Source: Deltaproteobacteria bacterium | GTDB taxonomy: Bacteria > Desulfobacterota > Desulfofervidia > Desulfofervidales > DG-60 | Length of the DNA: 10,015 nt | Assembly (NCBI GenBank): GCA_021163945.1 | Contig: JAGGTC010000204.1 | Coordinates: forward strand, 1-10,015 | Direction of reading: 5' to 3' | Shown here: piece after piece, positions 6,217-10,015 of the stretch | How the letters are laid out: each line of letters begins with the position of its first letter | Position numbering within the stretch: position 1 is the stretch's first letter | Translations under genes and position numbers: made by a program | Notes under the pieces: model-generated | Told to the model about the DNA's origin: nothing | What the model saw: only the letters and a program-made list of their open reading frames with translations | Databases searched by the model: none

Positions 6217-8391
6217 ATGAAAAATATTATAGAGGTTGCCCTCCCCTTATCTAGTTTTGACACATATCTCTATACCATTCCAAGGGGTATTTCACTTGAG
6301 ATTGGGCACCGTGTACTAGTCCCATTTAGAAAGAGGAAATTGGCTGGTTATGTAGTTGGCTTTAAAGAAAAGGCACCAGATGGGGTGGTATTAAAGGATA
6401 TTGAGGCCATTCTCGATGAAGTGCCACTTTTTTCTAGTGAGATTTTGGAACTTTGCAAGTGGGCCTCCTCATACTATTACTACCCCTTGGGAAGGCTTAT
6501 TAAGCACATACTCCCCCCTGGTCACAGAAAGGTCCCTACTGAAGACAGGCCAAGGATGGAGCAGTGGGTAATTCTTAAGAAATTTCCAAAAGATTTTAAA
6601 AGGATAGGCAAAAAGGGGGAGGCCATACTAAAAAGGCTAAATGATTACAAAGAGCTCCCCCTAAGCCAATTAAGGGACATCTCACCTCACCCAAGCTTAA
6701 TTGTAAAAAGATTGGAGAAAAAAGGATTTTTAGCCATAGAGAGGAGGCGGGTATGGAGGGATATATGGGGGAAGGTCATCTATTTTTCAGGAGGGCTACC
6801 CCATTTAGACAGATATCAATCAGCCATAGTAGCCACACTTGTACAAGGCCTTTATGCAAGGTGTTTTCGTGCCTTTCTCATTCAGGGGGCAGAAGGTAAG
6901 GCCAAGGTAGATATCTATTTACACATTTTAAACGAGGCACTAAAGATCGGTCTTACTGGCCTAGTATTAGTGCCCGAGATTACCCTGATTACCGAGCTAG
7001 AGGGAACTTTTAGGAAGCACTTTGGTAATAAGGTGGCCATCTTCCACAGTGGGCTCTCTCAGGGTGCAATCTTTGATGCCTGGGAGCGGATTAGGCAAGG
7101 TAAGGCAAGGATTGTTTTGGGGACCCGTTCAGCCATATTTTCCCCTATAAAAGATTTGGGTATAATCATTATAGATGAGGAGCAAGACGACTCCTACAAA
7201 CAGGAGAGTGGGATAAGATACCATGCAAGGGATCTGGCATTTGTACGTGCCCAAAGGGCCCATTGTCTATTAGTCCTAAGTTCAACTGCCCCATCTGTAA
7301 CCTCATTTTATTCTGCCCTCTCTGGAAAGTATTATTATCTTCCCTTAAAGACAGATAAGGCCCACTTGCCTAAGTTACACATCTTAGATATGAGGAAAGA
7401 GGCCTTGATAAGGCCATATCTTTCTAGATTTTTGTTAAAAAGGATCAAATTTTACCTCAAAAAAGGGGAACAGATATTGCTATTTTTAAACCGTCGTGGT
7501 TTTGCCAGCTTTGTCTTTTGCCCTGATTGTGGTTATGCATTTAAATGCCCAAATTGTGCTATAGGCCTTACGTATCACCTAAGAGAAAAAAGGCTTATTT
7601 GTCACTATTGTGGTTATTCTGTACCTGCCCCTGCCATTTGCCCAAACTGTAGAGGGTTTAATGTAAGACACTTGGGCCTGGGTACAGAGGGGCTAGAGGA
7701 GGAACTAAAGTCAATTTTTCCAAAGGCACACATTAAGAGATTAGATAGCGATGTGGCCAAAAAGAGGAAAGAACGCCTTAAGATCTTAAAGGAATTCTAT
7801 GAGGGAAAGATAGACATCCTTGTGGGCACCCAAATGATTGCTGGCTACCACTTCCAAAGGATTGGTCTAGTGGGCATCATCTTGGCAGATATTTCTATAA
7901 ACATCCCTGATTTTTTAGCAGCAGAACGTACTTATCAAATCATAAATCAAATTGCAGGCTACAGTGGAAGTGAGTTAATCATTCAGACCTATAACCCAAA
8001 TCATTATGCACTTACCTTCTTTAAAAAGGGGAGCATGGACTTTTATTTTAAAGAGGGCACCTTGCGAAAGAAATTGCTTTACCCACCATTTAATCGTTTG
8101 ATAAATCTGCGCTTTGAGGGAAATAGACAGGAGCTCGTAAAGGAGTGTGCACATAAGGTGGCAACTGTGGCATTTGAGCTTAAAAAACAAAGTGAATATC
8201 AAGATATTCATGTATTGGGGCCTGCTGAGGCCCCGATATTTAAAATAAAGGGAAGATATAGATGGCAAGTATTATTAAAGGGAGAGAGGGTAAAGGTTCT
8301 TCACAAATTTTTTGGGGATTTGGTAGATAGGGTAAAGTGTCCAGCTAGGGTGAAATTTGTAATAGATGTAGACCCAATAAACATAGTATAG
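6217..8391 (+). CDS. priA: Primosomal protein N' (PriA) with eroded ATPase motifs
   Basis: PriA recognises stalled replication forks and reloads the replisome. The 724 residues show the whole architecture: N-terminal DNA-binding domain (1-105), winged-helix region (about 125-180), two helicase lobes, eight zinc-binding cysteines in four pairs (435, 438, 444, 447, 462, 465, 475, 478), and the C-terminal VIDVDP. Length is normal and the frame is intact. The ATPase motifs are not normal: Walker A reads GAEGKAKV (224-231) instead of GxTGSGKT, motif II is DEEQ (320-323) instead of DEEH, motif V is GTQMIAGYHF (537-546) in place of GTQMIAKGHDF, and motif VI reads QIAGYSGS (578-585) where GRAGR arginines belong. 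It probably binds forks but hydrolyses ATP poorly or not at all; Deinococcus PriA is a known pseudohelicase precedent. The gene starts one base after the MFS stop with only a weak ribosome binding site. Confidence 0.92.
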   Translation: MKNIIEVALPLSSFDTYLYTIPRGISLEIGHRVLVPFRKRKLAGYVVGFKEKAPDGVVLKDIEAILDEVPLFSSEILELCKWASSYYYYPLGRLIKHILPPGHRKVPTEDRPRMEQWVILKKFPKDFKRIGKKGEAILKRLNDYKELPLSQLRDISPHPSLIVKRLEKKGFLAIERRRVWRDIWGKVIYFSGGLPHLDRYQSAIVATLVQGLYARCFRAFLIQGAEGKAKVDIYLHILNEALKIGLTGLVLVPEITLITELEGTFRKHFGNKVAIFHSGLSQGAIFDAWERIRQGKARIVLGTRSAIFSPIKDLGIIIIDEEQDDSYKQESGIRYHARDLAFVRAQRAHCLLVLSSTAPSVTSFYSALSGKYYYLPLKTDKAHLPKLHILDMRKEALIRPYLSRFLLKRIKFYLKKGEQILLFLNRRGFASFVFCPDCGYAFKCPNCAIGLTYHLREKRLICHYCGYSVPAPAICPNCRGFNVRHLGLGTEGLEEELKSIFPKAHIKRLDSDVAKKRKERLKILKEFYEGKIDILVGTQMIAGYHFQRIGLVGIILADISINIPDFLAAERTYQIINQIAGYSGSELIIQTYNPNHYALTFFKKGSMDFYFKEGTLRKKLLYPPFNRLINLRFEGNRQELVKECAHKVATVAFELKKQSEYQDIHVLGPAEAPIFKIKGRYRWQVLLKGERVKVLHKFFGDLVDRVKCPARVKFVIDVDPINIV

Positions 8392-8402
8392 GCACGCAAG
8401 AC

Positions 8403-8430
8403 TTGACAAAAGGTGTTTTTAGATGATAAA
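8403..8430 (+). promoter_or_regulatory. Predicted promoter of tRNA-Pro
   Basis: A perfect TTGACA (8403-8408), 16-base spacer and GATAAA (8425-8430, four of six) lie just upstream of the tRNA. The start would be near 8437, leaving about a five-base 5' leader, as is usual for a monocistronic tRNA gene. It begins only 11 bases after the priA stop, and I see no terminator between them, so readthrough from priA is also possible. Confidence 0.6.
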
Positions 8431-8441
8431 AATATATAAGT

Positions 8442-8515
8442 CGGGACGTGGCGCAGCCTGGTAGCGCACCTGCATGGGGCGCAGGTGGTCGCAGGTTCAA
8501 ATCCTGTCGTCCCGA
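8442..8515 (+). tRNA. tRNA-Pro, anticodon GGG
   Basis: The cloverleaf folds fully. The acceptor stem CGGGACG (8442-8448) pairs with CGTCCCG (8508-8514), with discriminator A at 8515. A GCGC D-stem encloses AGCCTGGTA. The anticodon stem CCTGC/GCAGG holds loop ATGGGGC with anticodon GGG at 8476-8478. The T arm GCAGG-TTCAAAT-CCTGT closes with one G-T pair. The anticodon reads CCC and CCT codons. CCA is not encoded, so it must be added after transcription. The sequence closely resembles bacterial tRNA-Pro(GGG). Pairing continues four bases beyond the acceptor stem on each side (AAGT/ACTT). Confidence 0.97.
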
Positions 8516-8585
8516 CTTCATATTATCTTCCCTTTTTAACCTTCTCAATCTCGCCTTCTAATACCCTACACATTTACTAAGATTA

Positions 8586-8614
8586 TTGACTATGAGGTAT
8601 AGGTTAGGTAGTCT
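8586..8614 (+). promoter_or_regulatory. Weak candidate promoter for the M1 peptidase gene
   Basis: TTGACT (8586-8591, five of six) with a 17-base spacer and TAGTCT (8609-8614, three of six) is the best match in the 132-base gap between tRNA and peptidase gene. The spacer holds three AGGT copies (8595, 8601, 8606), and GACTA/TAGTC form a 5-bp inverted repeat around it. The poor -10 suggests an activator or a different sigma factor, or that the match is fortuitous. Confidence 0.25.
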
Positions 8615-8636
8615 TGAGTAAATAAAAAAATAGAAT

Positions 8637-8640
8637 GGAG
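8637..8640 (+). promoter_or_regulatory. Ribosome binding site of the M1 peptidase gene
   Basis: GGAG sits seven bases before the ATG at 8648 and fixes that start. It is the clearest Shine-Dalgarno site in the window; several other genes here have weak sites or none. Confidence 0.7.
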
Positions 8641-8647
8641 TTTTTAA

Positions 8648-10015
8648 ATGAGGAAAAAATTAATAATTATTCTCCTTTGTATTTTCTTAAAACCCCCTTT
8701 TGTCTTTGCAAAGAATTTCCCCTTTGTAAGAATCTCTATCTCTTTTAATCTCCCCAATCACTCAATAGATGGCAAGGTAGACTATGTTTTACCAAAGGGA
8801 GAGAGATTCTATATAGAGAAGGGGAATCTCACCTTAGACTATATCAAACTTGGTGATAGACATATAGAACCAGTCATTAAAGATAGAGTCTTTAGTATTG
8901 TAGCAGATAAGGAAAATAGGCTCAGCATAGGCTTTAAGGGAACATTTCCTAAGGGTGAGAATGTTATAGACAGAATTGGTATATGTTTAGTCAAAGACTG
9001 GTTTCCGGCAATAAGGGGTCTTGCCTATTATGAGATATTGGCCACTGTCCCGGTTGATTTTTTTGCAATAGCCCCTGCAGATAAGATAGAGATAAAGACG
9101 ATTAAGGGTTTAAAAATCTACAGATTTATCTTTCCTTATCTTAGTGAACCACCAGCATTTGTTGCCGCCCGCTATTTTGTTGAAGCAAAGAGGCTTAATG
9201 ATATAGATATCTCAATTTACCTTCTTTCAAGGGATAAATCTCTAGCCAGGCTATATCTTAATAGGGCAAGGGAATTTTTAGAAGAATATAGCCAGATGAT
9301 TGGCCCTTATCCATTTAAGAGATTTTCCATTGTTGAAAATTTCCTTGAGACAGGTTATGCCTTCCCTACCTTTACCTTGTTGGGAAAGAAGGTAATAAGG
9401 CTTCCATTTATCCCCAATACATCCCTTCCCCACGAGATACTCCATAATTGGTTTGGCAATTGTGTCTATTTTGACCCATTGGCAGGCAATTGGTGTGAGG
9501 GCCTTGTAACCTACCTGGCCGACCACCTTCAAGCAGAAAAGAGGGGGGAGGGGGCAATATATAGGCATAGGATCATGATAGACTATCAAAGCTATGTCAA
9601 ACCCAAAAATGAATTCCCTTTAAAGGAATTTAAATCTCGTTTTGACAAGGCCTCTCAGGCAATAGGATATGGAAAGGGGGCCATGGTCTTTCATATGCTT
9701 AGGAGAATCTTAAAAGATGAGTATTTCTTTTTGGGACTGAAGAAATTTTATAAAACCTACAAATTTAAATATGCCTCCTGGAGGGATATCCAGAGGATAT
9801 TTGAAGATGTCTCTAAAAGAGACCTCTCTTATTTTTTTGATCAGTGGATAAAAAGGCCTGGCATACCTTGCCTTAAGGTCAAAAAAGAGATGCTTTTAAA
9901 GAAAGATGGGAATTATTACCTGAAGATAAATATATCCCAGGACAAACCATTTTATAAAATGGAGCTACCCATAAAGATCATCGGGCCAAATCTAAATATT
10001 AATAAAAAAATTATT
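8648..10015 (+). CDS. Secreted M1-type zinc metallopeptidase (partial, C-terminus off window)
   Basis: An open frame of 456 codons runs from ATG 8648 to the right edge without a stop. Residues 1-22 form a Sec signal peptide: charged MRKK, a hydrophobic core, then FVFA before KN. The product should be exported. Zinc ligands are HEILH (262-266) and Glu284 in GNWCEG, giving HExxH-x17-E, one residue shorter than the textbook M1 spacing of 18. The GAMEN substrate motif is absent; in its place is ENFLETGYAFPTFTLLG (230-246), a pattern I associate with an M1-like subgroup. YGKGAMVFHML (341-351) supplies the likely catalytic tyrosine, and FFDQWIKRPGIP (about 396-407) resembles the end of the catalytic domain. 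A beta-rich domain was starting at the edge. The frame lies downstream of the tRNA, probably as its own unit. Substrate is unknown; without GAMEN, aminopeptidase activity should not be assumed. Confidence 0.88.
   Translation, partial: MRKKLIIILLCIFLKPPFVFAKNFPFVRISISFNLPNHSIDGKVDYVLPKGERFYIEKGNLTLDYIKLGDRHIEPVIKDRVFSIVADKENRLSIGFKGTFPKGENVIDRIGICLVKDWFPAIRGLAYYEILATVPVDFFAIAPADKIEIKTIKGLKIYRFIFPYLSEPPAFVAARYFVEAKRLNDIDISIYLLSRDKSLARLYLNRAREFLEEYSQMIGPYPFKRFSIVENFLETGYAFPTFTLLGKKVIRLPFIPNTSLPHEILHNWFGNCVYFDPLAGNWCEGLVTYLADHLQAEKRGEGAIYRHRIMIDYQSYVKPKNEFPLKEFKSRFDKASQAIGYGKGAMVFHMLRRILKDEYFFLGLKKFYKTYKFKYASWRDIQRIFEDVSKRDLSYFFDQWIKRPGIPCLKVKKEMLLKKDGNYYLKINISQDKPFYKMELPIKIIGPNLNINKKII

Noticed and set aside
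6217..8391. priA as a frameshifted pseudogene
   Set aside because: The frame is intact over the normal length, with zinc cysteines, N-terminal domain and C-terminal motif preserved; only catalytic motifs are altered, so it is kept as a likely functional non-ATPase protein.
8345..8548. Minus-strand 67-codon frame containing GRQDLNLRPPAPHAGALPG
   Set aside because: This is the well-known false protein produced by translating the antisense of a tRNA gene; it overlies tRNA-Pro and the end of priA.
9278..9589. Minus-strand 103-codon frame
   Set aside because: It is antisense to the zinc-binding region of the M1 peptidase, whose frame has a signal peptide and catalytic motifs.
1..10015. CRISPR array, insertion sequence, attachment site or toxin-antitoxin pair
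   Set aside because: I found no regularly spaced direct repeats, no transposase or integrase motifs, and no small paired genes; the tRNA shows no duplicated 3' end within the window.

Overview
The window is a bacterial chromosomal segment. PriA, sigma70-like promoters, a Sec signal peptide and a canonical bacterial tRNA-Pro all point that way. The DNA is moderately AT-rich; arginine is mostly AGG/AGA and isoleucine ATA is common. That codon habit is frequent in thermophilic or deep-branching anaerobes, for example Desulfobacterota-like lineages, but the lineage is a low-confidence inference. I see no insertion sequence, integrase, CRISPR array or phage gene, and no gene-free stretch longer than about 130 bases.

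Left half, minus strand, read from 4544 down to 1: a tight operon of four genes. It starts with a MoxR-type AAA+ ATPase carrying a cysteine cluster. A GXGXG beta-helix protein overlaps it by 4 bp (ATGA), and a von Willebrand A (CoxE-like) protein overlaps that one by 4 bp. After a 5-bp gap comes a polytopic membrane protein with glycosyltransferase-C-like motifs, which runs off the left edge. MoxR plus VWA pairs are known assembly or metal-insertion chaperones (CoxD/CoxE, NorQ/NorD, CbbQ/CbbO). Putting a stand-alone GXGXG domain between the two is unusual. This three-gene module is the best candidate here for an undescribed system.

Middle, 4545-4634: a compact divergent promoter region. It holds a TTGACA-N17-TATGGT promoter reading left, a TTGCAA-N17-TATAAA promoter reading right, and a perfect 8-bp inverted repeat with a 7-nt spacer between them. 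Both predicted transcripts start within a few bases of their start codons, so the messages may be leaderless or nearly so.

Right half, plus strand: nucleoside diphosphate kinase (ndk), an MFS transporter beginning at a TTG directly after the ndk stop codon and in the same frame, then priA one base later. This PriA keeps its overall architecture and zinc-binding cysteines, but its ATPase motifs are eroded (Walker A GAEGKAKV, DEEQ, motif VI without its arginines), so it looks like a pseudohelicase. Next is tRNA-Pro(GGG) with its own strong promoter. Last is a secreted M1-type metallopeptidase truncated by the right edge. The right-hand genes share no obvious pathway with one another or with the left operon.
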